A stretch of DNA of 64,000 bases. Source: Psychroflexus longus (lineage in GTDB: Bacteria > Bacteroidota > Bacteroidia > Flavobacteriales > Flavobacteriaceae). The stretch covers positions 172,979-236,978 of the forward strand of contig NZ_JAIQZE010000003.1 of assembly GCF_020164595.1 (NCBI RefSeq), written 5' to 3'. This document shows, piece after piece, positions 17,771 to 27,741 of the stretch. Every line of letters begins with the position of its first letter. The stretch's first letter is position 1. The notes under the pieces were generated by a model. The model worked only from the letters and a program-made list of their open reading frames with translations. It had not been told where the DNA came from and did not search any database. The translations under genes were made by a program, and so were the position numbers.

Positions 17771-18697
17771 ATGGCCGCTGAAATTAGTGATTCTCTTAAG
17801 AAAATACCAGTAATTTGTAGTATTGCTTATTGGATGAACCAAACTAAATTACCTGGTTTTGAGGGATTCACCCTCTATGATCTTTTTAGTTTATACATCA
17901 TTGGAATTTTAAAGGGAACGTTTTCTACTCGGGCAGGTTCTATTGCTTTCAGCTTCTTCATGGCTATTTTTCCTTTTCTACTTTTTATTCTGAATTTGAT
18001 ACCGTTCGTTTGGTTTATTGATAATTTTCAACAAGAATTACTCAATTATTTGGAAGAATTGTTACCACCACAAACTGCTGGTTTATTTCAAGATATATTT
18101 TATGATATAGCAAACAACCCTAGAGCAGGATTGCTATCTTTTGTTTTTTTACTTTCCATATTTTTAATGTCCAACGGAGTGAACGCCATCTTCACTGGAT
18201 TTGAGTTTTCGTATCATACACGATTTAATAGAACTATCATTCGGCAGTACATGGTTGCTGTGGGTGTCGCTTTAATAGTAGCTATCCTTCTTTTGATAGC
18301 GGTAATTGCCACGGTGTATTTAACCTTCGTCATTGATCAATTCAAAAGTCTTGGTGTCGTGGGTGACTCCTTATTACTTGCGAAATACGGCCGCTTTGCC
18401 ATATTGGTTCTGGTATTGATTCTAGGAATTTCAACTTTGTACTACTTCGGAACAAAAGAAGGAAAGAAAACACGCTTTTTCTCTCTTGGAACCTTTTTTA
18501 CAACTATTTTAATTATTTTGACTACTTATTTGTTTTCCATTTATGTCGAAAATTTCAGTGCATACAATAAACTATATGGCTCAATTGGAGCTTTGTTGAT
18601 TCTCATGTTATATATTTGGTTGAACTCAAATATACTTTTATTGGGTTTCGAATTGAATGGATCACTTTATAATTTAAAACGAAAATCAAAATATTGA
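17771..18697 (+). CDS. YihY/BrkB family inner membrane protein
   Basis: A 308-residue membrane protein with six predicted helices. The family hallmarks are the RAGSIAFSFFMAIFPFLLFIL segment near 53-73, the loop before LLSFVFLLSIFLMSNGVNAIFTGF, and the terminal GSIGALLILMLYIWLNSNILLLGFELN. Once thought to include RNase BN, the family has no firm function. It starts 1 nt after nadC. Confidence 0.88.
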   Translation: MAAEISDSLKKIPVICSIAYWMNQTKLPGFEGFTLYDLFSLYIIGILKGTFSTRAGSIAFSFFMAIFPFLLFILNLIPFVWFIDNFQQELLNYLEELLPPQTAGLFQDIFYDIANNPRAGLLSFVFLLSIFLMSNGVNAIFTGFEFSYHTRFNRTIIRQYMVAVGVALIVAILLLIAVIATVYLTFVIDQFKSLGVVGDSLLLAKYGRFAILVLVLILGISTLYYFGTKEGKKTRFFSLGTFFTTILIILTTYLFSIYVENFSAYNKLYGSIGALLILMLYIWLNSNILLLGFELNGSLYNLKRKSKY

Positions 18698-18701
18698 AAC
18701 T

Positions 18702-19262
18702 ATGAAAACACGCTTTTTAATGATTCTAGCCATTGTAATTGCTTCTACAACGTTTGCACAAACTGAAGTTGCTGGAGTTGAACTTCCTGATAATTTTCAA
18801 GTAGGGGAAGCAGAACTCAGTTTAAATGGTGCTGGAGTACGTGAGAAATTCTGGATGGATATGTATGCAGGAGGACTTTATACTGCTCAAAAAATGACAG
18901 ATGCTCAAAAAGTAATGGATGCAGATGCGCCTATGGTCATTAAGATACATATCGTTTCTGGATTAATATCAAGCGATAAAATGAGTTCTGCTATTGAAGA
19001 CGGGTTCAAAAATTCAACAAAGGGCAATACAAAACCTTACAGAGTAAAAATTGATAAATTCATTTCCTTCTTTTCTGATGAAATTACCAAAAATGATGTT
19101 TTTGATATCACTTATACTCCATCATCTGGTGTAGTGGTTTTCAAAAATGATAAGGAGTTAGGTAGCATTGAAGGTGCTGATTTCAAGAAAGCTCTTTTTG
19201 GCATTTGGTTCTGTGACAAGCCAGCGGATAAGGATTTGATGAAAGGCATGTTAGGACAATAA
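18702..19262 (+). CDS. Secreted chalcone isomerase-like family protein
   Basis: A 186-residue protein with a Sec signal peptide ending STTFAQTE (cleavage likely near residue 19). The mature part, with VELPDNFQVGEAELSLNGAG and MDMYAGGLY, matches the bacterial chalcone isomerase-like family, which lacks proven flavonoid activity and may bind fatty acids. It follows the YihY gene after 4 nt and precedes a DUF2147 gene by 4 nt. Confidence 0.82.
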   Translation: MKTRFLMILAIVIASTTFAQTEVAGVELPDNFQVGEAELSLNGAGVREKFWMDMYAGGLYTAQKMTDAQKVMDADAPMVIKIHIVSGLISSDKMSSAIEDGFKNSTKGNTKPYRVKIDKFISFFSDEITKNDVFDITYTPSSGVVVFKNDKELGSIEGADFKKALFGIWFCDKPADKDLMKGMLGQ

Positions 19263-19266
19263 TCAT

Positions 19267-19692
19267 ATGAAATATTTGATATTACTTACAGGTTTCCTTT
19301 TTGGAAACCTTATTTATTCCCAGCAAGTCTATGGTGAATGGAAAACGATAGACGATGAAACGGGTGTTGCAAAATCTATTGTTGAGGTCTATGAGAATGA
19401 TGGTGAGGTTTTTGGGAAGGTGAAAAAGATTCTTAGAGAAGACAAGAGAGACGTTCGCTGTACTGAATGTAAAGGTGATTTGAAAAATCAAAAAGTAGAG
19501 GGAATGGTGATTTTGGAAAACCTTTCTAAAGATGATGACAAATATAATGATGGTACTATAACCGATCCTGAAAATGGGAAAACTTATGATGCCAAGATTT
19601 GGCTCAAAGAAGGTGATTCTAATACACTTATGGTAAGAGGCTATGTCGCCTTCTTTTACCGCACTCAGCAATGGAAAAGGGTTAAAAATTAA
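19267..19692 (+). CDS. DUF2147 family secreted protein
   Basis: A 141-residue protein with an N-terminal signal (MKYLILLTGFLFGNLIYSQ). It shows the DUF2147 pattern: GEWKTIDDETG near 24-34, then YENDGEVFGKV, a Cys pair RCTECKGD, DGTITDPENGKTYDAKIWL, and RGYVAFFYRTQQWKR. This family is a small beta-barrel-like secreted domain of unknown function, common in Bacteroidota. It lies in the nadC-priA run. Confidence 0.85.
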   Translation: MKYLILLTGFLFGNLIYSQQVYGEWKTIDDETGVAKSIVEVYENDGEVFGKVKKILREDKRDVRCTECKGDLKNQKVEGMVILENLSKDDDKYNDGTITDPENGKTYDAKIWLKEGDSNTLMVRGYVAFFYRTQQWKRVKN

Positions 19693-19709
19693 CAAATAAC
19701 TTTTATTTC

Positions 19710-22172
19710 ATGTCCTTCTTTATCGATGTCATTGTTCCTTTACCTCTAGAGCAGAGATTTACTTATTCTGTAACTGATGAAGAGAATGAACGATTGCAAA
19801 TTGGAATGAGGGTAGCGATACCTTTTGGTAAGCGGAAAGTCTATACAGGAATTGTTGCCAAAATCCACAGCACGCCACCCCTTCGATATGAAGCCAAACC
19901 TGTTGAAGAACTTCTTGATGAGTCACCTTCCGTTACTGCTTATCAGCTCAAACTTTGGAAATGGATTGCAGACTATTACTTGTGTACGGAAGGTGAGATT
20001 TTAAAATCAGCCTTACCAAGTGCACTTTTGATAGAAAGTGAAACAGTCATTGAGCCTCACCCTGATTATGACATCCATACAATTGATAAGGATAAAAACC
20101 TTAACGATAGCGAATATTTAATCCTGCAAGCCCTTCAAAAGCAAAGCTTGCTGAAAATCAGTGAGATCACGCTTATACTTGAAAAGAAAACCATCTTTCC
20201 AGTCATCAATGCAATGGCAGAAAAACGATTGATTCTTATAAATCAGGAATTAAATAAACAATACAAGCCCAAACTTCAGAAGTATATAAAACTTTCTGAC
20301 CACTACTCATCCGAGGCAGAATTGCCAGGACTTTTAGAAAGTTTGGAAAGAGCGAACAAACAGAAGGAAGCTCTTTTGAAATTGTTTAGTCTACAGGCTC
20401 AAACTCAGAAACCAATATCATTAAAAATACTGAAAGAAGAAACTGGAGTTTCTGATTCAGTGATAAAGTCATTGGTTGATAAGTCTATCTTTGAAGAATA
20501 TTACATTAAGAAAGATAGAATCCAATACGATGGAGATTCATCTTCGCACAAAATCAATCTTAACGACTATCAGACTGAAGCTTTAGAGGACATTGAAAAT
20601 GGATTCAAGAAACATCCCGTGTGTTTGCTTCAAGGTGTCACTTCTTCAGGCAAAACTGAAGTCTATATTAAGCTCATTGAAAAAGTGATAAGGAACGGTA
20701 AACAAGTGCTATACCTGCTACCAGAAATTGCGTTAACTACCCAGCTTATTCAGCGTTTGCAAGACTATTTTGGAGATCAGGTTTTAGTTTACCATAGTAA
20801 ATATTCTGTCAATGAAAGAGTCGAAGTTTACAGGCATGTTCTTGATGGAACAAAAGGTAAAATAGTAATAGGTGCGAGATCTTCTATTTTCTTACCATTT
20901 CAGGATTTGGGGCTCATCGTTGTTGATGAGTCACACGAAAGCAGTTTCAAACAGTTTGATCCCGCTCCTCGTTACCATGCCAGAGATACAGCGATTGTGT
21001 TAGCTTCCTTTTTTAAAGCCAAAACACTTCTGGGCACCGCGACGCCAAGTGTGGAAAGTTTTTATAATGTTAAACAGGACAAGTATGCATTTGCTCAACT
21101 GACAAGACGTTTTGGCAATGTGATTCCACCCAAAATTGAGCTTGTTGACTTGAAAGACCAACAGAGAAAGCAGAAGATGACTGGTCATTTCTCTGAAACT
21201 CTTCTTAATGCCATTAAAGAAACTTTGAAGCAAGGACAGCAGGTTATTCTTTTTCAAAATAGAAGAGGATTTTCTCCAATACTGGAATGTAACACTTGTG
21301 GTCATGCTCCGCAATGTCCCAATTGTGATGTGAGTCTTACATACCATAAGCATAATAATACGTTGAGGTGTCACTATTGCGGTTATCACATTGCCATGCA
21401 AACCAAATGTATGGCTTGCGGTTCAACCGATGTGACAACCAAAGGTTTTGGCACTGAGCAAATAGAGACGGAGCTCCATGCTATGTTTGAGGACAAAATT
21501 ATCAAACGAATGGATCTCGATACGACGCGTGGAAAATATGCTTACGAAAAAATTATTTCTTCTTTTGAGAATAGGGAAATCGATATTTTAGTGGGTACAC
21601 AGATGCTGACCAAAGGTCTTGATTTTAGGCACGTAAAGCTGGTGGGTGTGATGAATGCAGACAGTTTGCTCAATTTTCCAGATTTTAGAGCTCACGAGAG
21701 AAGTTTTCAATTATTAGTTCAGGTTGCGGGTAGGGCAGGACGTACCGAAGAACAAGGTCAGGTCCTAATTCAAACTTATAACCCTTATCACAGAATATTA
21801 CAACAAGTAACCACCAATAGTTACGATGAAATGTTTAAGGAACAATTGGATGAGCGTCGGCATTTTAAATACCCACCCTTATTTAGAATGATCAAGGTCA
21901 CTTTTAAATCGAGGGATTTAAATAAAATGAATGAAGCTTCTGACTGGCTAGCGCTTTACTACAGGCAAATTTTTACAACTAATGTTCTTGGACCGGAATT
22001 TCCAGCTATATCGAGAATCAGAAACCAATACCACAAAAATATTCTGATCAAAATTCCGCATGAACAGTCACTAGCAAAGACTAAAGCATACGTTAGAGCA
22101 GGTTTTGATAAGTTTAAATCGATCGCTCAGTTTCGTTCTGTAAAAGTAGTGGTAAATGTGGATCCTTATTAA
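19710..22172 (+). CDS. priA: Primosomal protein N' (replication restart helicase)
   Basis: Reloads the replicative helicase at stalled forks. At 820 residues it is full length. The N-terminal 3'-end-binding domain is followed by Walker A GVTSSGKTEVY near 311, the VVDESHE (DEXH) box near 408, and GTATPS. Two zinc-binding sites follow, CNTCGHAPQCPNCD and CHYCGYH...CMACGS (near 525-570). Late helicase motifs are GTQMLTKGLDF and QVAGRAGR. It ends the nadC run; I see no hairpin terminator after it. Confidence 0.96.
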   Translation: MSFFIDVIVPLPLEQRFTYSVTDEENERLQIGMRVAIPFGKRKVYTGIVAKIHSTPPLRYEAKPVEELLDESPSVTAYQLKLWKWIADYYLCTEGEILKSALPSALLIESETVIEPHPDYDIHTIDKDKNLNDSEYLILQALQKQSLLKISEITLILEKKTIFPVINAMAEKRLILINQELNKQYKPKLQKYIKLSDHYSSEAELPGLLESLERANKQKEALLKLFSLQAQTQKPISLKILKEETGVSDSVIKSLVDKSIFEEYYIKKDRIQYDGDSSSHKINLNDYQTEALEDIENGFKKHPVCLLQGVTSSGKTEVYIKLIEKVIRNGKQVLYLLPEIALTTQLIQRLQDYFGDQVLVYHSKYSVNERVEVYRHVLDGTKGKIVIGARSSIFLPFQDLGLIVVDESHESSFKQFDPAPRYHARDTAIVLASFFKAKTLLGTATPSVESFYNVKQDKYAFAQLTRRFGNVIPPKIELVDLKDQQRKQKMTGHFSETLLNAIKETLKQGQQVILFQNRRGFSPILECNTCGHAPQCPNCDVSLTYHKHNNTLRCHYCGYHIAMQTKCMACGSTDVTTKGFGTEQIETELHAMFEDKIIKRMDLDTTRGKYAYEKIISSFENREIDILVGTQMLTKGLDFRHVKLVGVMNADSLLNFPDFRAHERSFQLLVQVAGRAGRTEEQGQVLIQTYNPYHRILQQVTTNSYDEMFKEQLDERRHFKYPPLFRMIKVTFKSRDLNKMNEASDWLALYYRQIFTTNVLGPEFPAISRIRNQYHKNILIKIPHEQSLAKTKAYVRAGFDKFKSIAQFRSVKVVVNVDPY

Positions 22173-22258
22173 CATTTTACCATTAAATCATAATTACAGC
22201 TTATAGACTTATACGATTCTCCAATACTATTGTATTTTTATAGAAAAATTATTCAGCA

Positions 22259-23212
22259 ATGACTATTACTCAACTTACTTATGTGCTTGCGGTAGCAGAA
22301 TATAAGAACTTCACCAAAGCTTCAGAAAAAGTGTTCGTTACTCAGCCTACACTAAGTATGCAAGTCCAGAAACTTGAAGAAGAACTTAATGTAAAGATCT
22401 TTGATAGAAGTAAAAAGCCTATCAAATTAACTCCTGTTGGTGAGAAAATAATTGAGCAAGCCAAAAACATAGTTAATGAAAGTGTGAGAATTCAAGACAT
22501 TGTTGATCAGCAAAAAGGCTTTGTAGGTGGTGAATTCAAACTTGGAATTATCCCGACAGTCATGCCAACCTTACTGCCAATGTTTCTGAATAATTTTGTG
22601 AAAAAATATCCAAAAATCAATTTGAAGATTGAAGAGCTTCATACCGAAGTGATCATTGAAAAATTGATTGATGGTCATCTGGATGCGGGGATTGCGGCGA
22701 CTCCGCTTGGTGATGAGAAGATCAAGGAAAAACCATTATACTACGAGCCATTTATGGCTTATATACCTGAGCAACATAGATTATTTAATTCTAAAGACAT
22801 AACAGCTGATGATTTAAATGTGGATGAAGTTCTGTTACTTGAAGATGGGCATTGTTTTAAAGACAACATTCTTAATTTATGCAAAACAGCTCAAAACCTA
22901 CCGGATCAAAGACGTTTTTATCTTGAAAGTGGAAGTTTTGAAACCCTTATAAAATTAGCCGACGAAGGTTTGGGAATGACTTTATTGCCTTATTTACATA
23001 CTTTAGACTTAAAAGAAGGAAAGCAGAAAAACATAAAGTTTTTCAAAAAACCTTATCCTTCAAGAGAAATAAGTTTGGTTCATCATAAGAATGAATTGAA
23101 GTCGCATATCATCAAAGCACTACAAGAGTCGATCAACTCAATCGTTAAAGCTGCAATACAATTTCAGGATGTTGAGATCATCAGCCCTTTAAATAAAATA
23201 AAAGGCAAATAA
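22259..23212 (+). CDS. oxyR: OxyR-type LysR family peroxide sensor and activator
   Basis: LysR regulator of 317 residues with an N-terminal winged helix (1-60: TQLTYVLAVAEYKNFTKAS, VTQPTLSMQVQKLE). The two redox cysteines fall at Cys199 and Cys208 in LLEDGHCF...LC, the same spacing and numbering as in E. coli OxyR, so disulfide sensing of hydrogen peroxide is likely. No catalase or ahpC gene is adjacent; a SulP transporter gene follows on the same strand 195 nt later with its own promoter. Confidence 0.93.
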   Translation: MTITQLTYVLAVAEYKNFTKASEKVFVTQPTLSMQVQKLEEELNVKIFDRSKKPIKLTPVGEKIIEQAKNIVNESVRIQDIVDQQKGFVGGEFKLGIIPTVMPTLLPMFLNNFVKKYPKINLKIEELHTEVIIEKLIDGHLDAGIAATPLGDEKIKEKPLYYEPFMAYIPEQHRLFNSKDITADDLNVDEVLLLEDGHCFKDNILNLCKTAQNLPDQRRFYLESGSFETLIKLADEGLGMTLLPYLHTLDLKEGKQKNIKFFKKPYPSREISLVHHKNELKSHIIKALQESINSIVKAAIQFQDVEIISPLNKIKGK

Positions 23213-23296
23213 ACAACTGAATACTAGCTGTTTGTGATTTTGTCTGTTTAGATTAAAAAAAAGTAATTTTCACTCTGTTTGTTATAGTTTATCCTC

Positions 23297-23304
23297 TACA
23301 TTTG
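23297..23304 (+). promoter_or_regulatory. Candidate -7 box for the SulP transporter gene
   Basis: TACATTTG fits TAnnTTTG, with TTTG at 23278-23281 upstream at a short 15-nt spacing. The start codon is 103 nt downstream, so the transcript would have a leader of about 100 nt. I see no recognised riboswitch in it. Confidence 0.5.
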
Positions 23305-23407
23305 CAAACTTTAACAAAACATATTACCGTTAGTTTATAGCAGGATTTAGTATTCTTCTTTTCTCACTGTAATTCAACACAGAGATTATTAAATTTTAAA
23401 CAAACAG

Positions 23408-24934
23408 ATGAAAAAGTTAATTAATTTATTCGATTTTAAACAAAAAGTAGATTACAAGAATGAAGTTTTGTCAGGCTTGACTGTTGCTTTAGCCTTGATT
23501 CCTGAAGCTGTGGCTTTTGCGCTTATTGCAGGCTTATCCCCCCTTACAGGATTATATGCTTCATTTGTAGTTGGACTTGTCACCTCTATATTTGGTGGTC
23601 GACCAGGTATGATTTCTGGTGCTACTGGTGCGATAGCTGTTGTGATAATCGCATTAGCTGTAAGTCATGGACCTGAATATATTTTTGCAACGGTTATTTT
23701 GGCCGGAATTATTCAGTTTTTGGCTGGTGTCTTAAAACTTGGTAAACTTATGCGACTGGTTCCACACCCCGTGATTTTTGGCTTTGTGAATGGTTTGGCC
23801 ATCATTATTTTTATGTCTCAACTCAATCAATTTAAAGACAGTGATGGGAATTGGTTAACTGGCGATGCTCTTTATATTATTTTAGGTTTGGTACTATTAA
23901 CCATGCTTATTATTTGGGGTTTACCCAAATTGACTAAAGTTATTCCTGCATCTTTAGTTGCTATTCTTGTTGTATTTGGTGTGGTTATAGGTTTTGGTAT
24001 CGACACTAAAACCGTTGGAGATATAGCTTCCATAAAAGGAGGTTTCCCACCATTTAATATTCCTGATATTGCTTACACCTGGGAAACTTTTATGTTGATT
24101 TTACCTTATGCAGCTATTGTTGCTGGTGTTGGTCTCATCGAAAGTTTATTGACTTTAAATATCGTAGATGAAATCACAGAAACACGTGGAAAAAGTAATA
24201 AAGAAGCCGTAGCTCAAGGTGCTGCAAACATCTTCTCTGGTTTCTTTTCTGGTATGGGTGGTTGTGCGATGTTAGGTCAGAGTTTGATTAACGTTTCAAA
24301 TGGTGCTAGAGCAAGATTGTCTGGTATTGTGGCTGCTGTTTCGCTTTTGGCCTTTGTGTTATTTGGTTCAGGTATAATAGAACAACTTCCGATGGCTGCT
24401 TTAACAGGACTTATGATTATGGTAGCTGTTGGAACCTTTGAATGGGCAAGTTTGAGAACATTCAATAAATTCCCAAAAGCAGACATTGTAGTGATGGTTC
24501 TGGTTGCAATTGTTACTGTGTTCTTACATAATCTAGCGCTTGCTGTTTTAGTTGGTGTTATTATTGCTGCACTGGTATTTGCGTGGGAAAACTCAAAACG
24601 AATTAGAGCCAGAAAATACGTCGATGATAAAGGTATCAAACACTATGAAATCTTTGGCCCTTTATTTTTTGGTTCAACTGAAGTATTTGATTCAAAATTT
24701 GATGTGGCAAATGATCCTGATGAAGTCATGATAGATTTTACTGAAAGTCGAGTTACTGATATGTCGGCAATAGAAGCTCTAAACAAACTGACCGAACGCT
24801 ATCATAAGTATGGCAAAAAAGTCTACATCAGAAATTTGTCCAGTAGTAGCCATAAAAAACTTATCAAAGCTGATAAAGTGATTAATGTTAATATTGTTGG
24901 AGAACCTAGAAAACCTAAGGTTGTTGAAAGTTAG
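23408..24934 (+). CDS. SulP family inorganic anion transporter with STAS domain
   Basis: A 508-residue membrane transporter. The SulP signature region is ALALIPEAVAFALIAGLSPLTGLYASFVVG (residues 28-57); about a dozen hydrophobic segments follow. The C-terminal STAS domain (about 405-500) contains DFTESRVTDMSAIEAL. Family members carry sulfate, bicarbonate or other anions, often with sodium or protons; the substrate cannot be read from sequence. It is preceded by oxyR and followed by a gene-free stretch. Confidence 0.9.
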   Translation: MKKLINLFDFKQKVDYKNEVLSGLTVALALIPEAVAFALIAGLSPLTGLYASFVVGLVTSIFGGRPGMISGATGAIAVVIIALAVSHGPEYIFATVILAGIIQFLAGVLKLGKLMRLVPHPVIFGFVNGLAIIIFMSQLNQFKDSDGNWLTGDALYIILGLVLLTMLIIWGLPKLTKVIPASLVAILVVFGVVIGFGIDTKTVGDIASIKGGFPPFNIPDIAYTWETFMLILPYAAIVAGVGLIESLLTLNIVDEITETRGKSNKEAVAQGAANIFSGFFSGMGGCAMLGQSLINVSNGARARLSGIVAAVSLLAFVLFGSGIIEQLPMAALTGLMIMVAVGTFEWASLRTFNKFPKADIVVMVLVAIVTVFLHNLALAVLVGVIIAALVFAWENSKRIRARKYVDDKGIKHYEIFGPLFFGSTEVFDSKFDVANDPDEVMIDFTESRVTDMSAIEALNKLTERYHKYGKKVYIRNLSSSSHKKLIKADKVINVNIVGEPRKPKVVES

Positions 24935-24951
24935 ATTTTTTTAATCTTGCG

Positions 24952-24997
24952 AATCAAAAATATTTTTCAATAAATTTATGGTTATTGAATTTTGATT
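24952..24997. repeat. Imperfect inverted repeat downstream of the SulP gene
   Basis: AATCAAAA (24952-24959) plus TTCAATAA (24966-24973) pair with TTATTGAATTTTGATT (24982-24997), leaving a 6-nt bulge and an 8-nt loop. No U tract follows, so it is a stem-loop that may stabilise or end the transporter mRNA. Confidence 0.5.
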
Positions 24998-25090
24998 ACT
25001 GCGAATTTTTGGCTTCTTCTTAGGCAATCATTGTAAATATATCCTTTAGAGCTTATTGAGTAACATATACTGTAAGATTGGATTAAAACC

Positions 25091-25161
25091 TCTTTCCAGC
25101 TAGCGATAGCCTGCCTTTGTCGGCAGACAGGCGTCACACTCCTGCTCTATGGCTATAAAGA
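25091..25161. repeat. Nested palindromic extragenic element
   Basis: An inner imperfect hairpin pairs GCCTGCC (25109-25115) with GGCAGACAGGC (25122-25132). An outer pair ATAGCC (25106-25111)/GGCTAT (25151-25156) and TCTTT (25091-25095)/AAAGA (25157-25161) encloses it. The GC-rich core stands out from its surroundings and looks like a dispersed repeat copy. No second copy is visible in this window. Confidence 0.55.
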
Positions 25162-25270
25162 ATATATTCATAAACAGAGAGCTTTAAATAAAATAAGATT
25201 AAGCCGAATATTTAAATATCATAATTCAAACTAAGTTAAATAGAAGGGAATTTACAGAGTTTTAAACATT

Positions 25271-25307
25271 AAAAATCCCCATTAGAAAAATTCTAATGGG
25301 GATTTTT
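25271..25307 (-). terminator. Intrinsic terminator of rho
   Basis: A perfect 17-bp inverted repeat AAAAATCCCCATTAGAA/TTCTAATGGGGATTTTT with a 3-nt centre lies 18 nt after the rho stop. It has T tracts on both strands, so it can work in both directions. Confidence 0.88.
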
Positions 25308-25324
25308 TTGTTGAAGAAAAAATC

Positions 25325-27160
25325 TTATCCATTCATGGACATTAAAAACTCTTCGTTAGATTTAGTGTCTTTTATTCTTTGATTTAGAAATTCAATAGCT
25401 TCTATAGGATTCATATCTGCCAAGTATTTTCTCATGATCCACATCTTCTGAATTTGATCATCACCGAGTAAAAGATCGTCTCGTCTTGTACTGGATGAAG
25501 TTAAATCGATAGCAGGGAAAATTCTTCTGTTGGCAATTTTTCTATCCAGTTGAAGCTCCATATTACCCGTTCCTTTAAATTCCTCAAAGATAACTTCGTC
25601 CATTTTAGAACCTGTATCTGTCAATGCTGTTGCTATTATAGACAATGAGCCACCGTGTTCGATATTACGGGCAGCACCAAAGAATCGTTTTGGTTTATGA
25701 AGTGCGTTTGCATCTACACCACCACTTAAGACTTTACCACTAGAGGGTTGTACGGTATTGTAAGCTCTAGCAAGACGCGTAATAGAATCAAGTAAGATAA
25801 CAACATCATGACCACACTCCACAAGACGTTTAGCTTTTTCAATGACTAAGTTAGCAACACGTACATGTTCGTGAGCTTCTTTATCAAAGGTAGACGCTAC
25901 AACTTCCCCACGGACATTACGCTGCATGTCGGTAACTTCTTCTGGACGTTCATCAATTAGTAAAACGATTTGATAAACTTCCGGATGGTTCGCAGCTATC
26001 GCATTAGCGATATCTTTGAGTAGCATTGTTTTTCCAGTTTTTGGCTGAGAAACAATCATACCTCTTTGTCCTTTACCTATTGGGGAGAACAAATCGATAA
26101 TTCTCGTAGAAAGTGTGCTCTGCTTTTCTGCCAATCTGAATTTTTCCTGAGGGAATAGAGGCGTCAAATGTTCAAAAGAAACTCTGTCTCTTACAATCTT
26201 TGGATCAAGACCGTTTATTTTTTTGATCTTAATTAATGGGAAATATTTTTCACCTTCTTTTGGTGGTCTTACCTCTCCAAGAACTGTATCGCCTGTTTTT
26301 AAACCAAAAAGACGAATTTGAGATTGAGACAGATAAATATCATCTGGTGATGACAAATAATTATAGTCAGAAGATCTCAGGAATCCATATCCATCTTGCA
26401 TCAAGTCAAGAACACCTTCACTTTCTATGATCGAATCAAATTCGAAATCTGGATCTTTATATTTGTTACGACTGTCCCTATTTCCATTTTTGTCACTCGA
26501 CTTATTATCATTCCTGGATTTAGGGTTCTGGTGTTTTGGATTTTGTGGTTTTGGAGAAGGAGAATTCTTTTGTGAATTGTCTTTATTTTGATGGTTGTGT
26601 TGAGGAACCTTTTTCTCCTTTATTTCCTTGTCTTGTGCTGCAGGCTTCTTTTCCTGGTTAGGATTTGAAGATTGGGCAGTTTTTGGATTTTGAGCGGGCT
26701 TCGAAGATTGATTTGGCTTTGAAGGCGCTTTTTCCGTTGTATTTGCCTTAGGTTGATTTTTCTCTTCAGGTTTAGATTTATTATCCGCCTGCTTAGAGGT
26801 GTCACTCTTATCAAAAGGATTCTTAGGGGCCTTTTTAGGTTCACCTTTTTGAACTCTTTTTCTCGGTTTTTTTGAAGTTTGACTTTCTTTGACAGAAGTC
26901 TTTTCTTCGGTAGGTTGACTTTTTTCTTCTTTAGGAGAAGATTCTTTTTCCTTAGGTTTTGCTTCAGAACCAGAAGATTTCACTTCTTTTTCCTTACTAA
27001 GAATCTCTTTCATCTTTTCTGGGTTGGCAGCTTGATAATCCAAAATCTGGTAAATTAAATCTAATTTTTTAAGACTTCTGAATTTTGGAACTTTCAATTC
27101 TTTGGCAATTTCTTGTAAGTCTGAAAGTTTTCTAGACTTTAGTTCAATAATTTCTAACAT
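25325..27160 (-). CDS. rho: Transcription termination factor Rho with long disordered insert
   Basis: Hexameric RNA helicase that ends transcription. At 611 residues it is about 190 longer than E. coli Rho. Residues 1-45 form the Rho N-terminal helical domain. Residues about 55-240 are low complexity, rich in Lys, Pro, Gln, Asn, Ser and Glu, hence disordered. The RNA-binding cold-shock-like domain follows ([21 protein letters not shown]), then the ATPase with [15 protein letters not shown] (Walker A) and [15 protein letters not shown], and the [16 protein letters not shown] (Walker B) segment. Such inserts are known in Bacteroidota Rho. Confidence 0.95.
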   Translation of the reverse strand: MLEIIELKSRKLSDLQEIAKELKVPKFRSLKKLDLIYQILDYQAANPEKMKEILSKEKEVKSSGSEAKPKEKESSPKEEKSQPTEEKTSVKESQTSKKPRKRVQKGEPKKAPKNPFDKSDTSKQADNKSKPEEKNQPKANTTEKAPSKPNQSSKPAQNPKTAQSSNPNQEKKPAAQDKEIKEKKVPQHNHQNKDNSQKNSPSPKPQNPKHQNPKSRNDNKSSDKNGNRDSRNKYKDPDFEFDSIIESEGVLDLMQDGYGFLRSSDYNYLSSPDDIYLSQSQIRLFGLKTGDTVLGEVRPPKEGEKYFPLIKIKKINGLDPKIVRDRVSFEHLTPLFPQEKFRLAEKQSTLSTRIIDLFSPIGKGQRGMIVSQPKTGKTMLLKDIANAIAANHPEVYQIVLLIDERPEEVTDMQRNVRGEVVASTFDKEAHEHVRVANLVIEKAKRLVECGHDVVILLDSITRLARAYNTVQPSSGKVLSGGVDANALHKPKRFFGAARNIEHGGSLSIIATALTDTGSKMDEVIFEEFKGTGNMELQLDRKIANRRIFPAIDLTSSSTRRDDLLLGDDQIQKMWIMRKYLADMNPIEAIEFLNQRIKDTKSNEEFLMSMNG

Positions 27161-27304
27161 TGATCTTTTTTGAAATTAAATAGTTTCGAGGGAGATTCGA
27201 ATTTAAATTGATGATTTGTAACCGCTTAGGAAAGCAGTAGTTTTGTGACTTTGCAATTATACAACTTTATTTTATTTATAAATATTAATTCTCAAATATT
27301 CTAT

Positions 27305-27312
27305 TATTTTTG
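27305..27312 (+). promoter_or_regulatory. Candidate -7 box for the DUF4293 gene
   Basis: TATTTTTG fits the Bacteroidota -7 consensus and ends 18 nt before the ATG at 27331. No clear -33 element is seen. Confidence 0.45.
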
Positions 27313-27330
27313 CTGCTCAATATTTAACAA

Positions 27331-27741
27331 ATGATACAAAGAATTCAAAGCTTATATTTGGTTATTGCAATCTTGCTAAATGGAGTGCTTAGTTTTTATT
27401 CGCCACTTTGGATAACTTCAGATAATGTAGAAATTTTCGCTATTTCTCAGCCTATAGCTATATCTTTGTTTTTGTTATCAGTTCTTATTTCGATTATAAC
27501 TTTATTTTCATTCAAAAGAAGGAAACGTCAATTTGTCTTAGGACGAATTAATATCATATTGAACTTTGTTTTAGTAGGTGTTTTTGCATATTGGACGCTA
27601 AGTTTACCTGGAGAGATGGATATCTCAGAGAAGGGTATTGGGATGCTTCTTCCAATAATTTCTATCGTTTTTATTGCTCTGGCCAATAAGGCTATCAAAA
27701 AGGACGAAGATCTTGTAAAATCTGTGGATCGATTGCGATAA
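27331..27741 (+). CDS. DUF4293 family membrane protein
   Basis: A 136-residue protein starting MIQRIQSLYLVIA, the typical opening of DUF4293 proteins. Four hydrophobic segments are visible (near 8-26, 41-60, 70-90, 103-120), followed by a short charged tail. The family is restricted to Bacteroidota and has no known role. It is divergent from rho and is a single-gene unit closed by a strong terminator. Confidence 0.85.
   Translation: MIQRIQSLYLVIAILLNGVLSFYSPLWITSDNVEIFAISQPIAISLFLLSVLISIITLFSFKRRKRQFVLGRINIILNFVLVGVFAYWTLSLPGEMDISEKGIGMLLPIISIVFIALANKAIKKDEDLVKSVDRLR

Larger units (their letters stand above)
24935..25324. other. Gene-free stretch between sulP gene and rho
   Basis: It contains no convincing ORF. 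It holds an AT-rich imperfect inverted repeat (24952-24997), a nested palindromic element (25091-25161) and the rho terminator (25271-25307). The remaining sequence is plain AT-rich DNA. Confidence 0.7.

Noticed and set aside
23305..23407. A riboswitch in the SulP gene leader
   Set aside because: The leader is about 100 nt but shows no recognised aptamer motif or stable hairpins.
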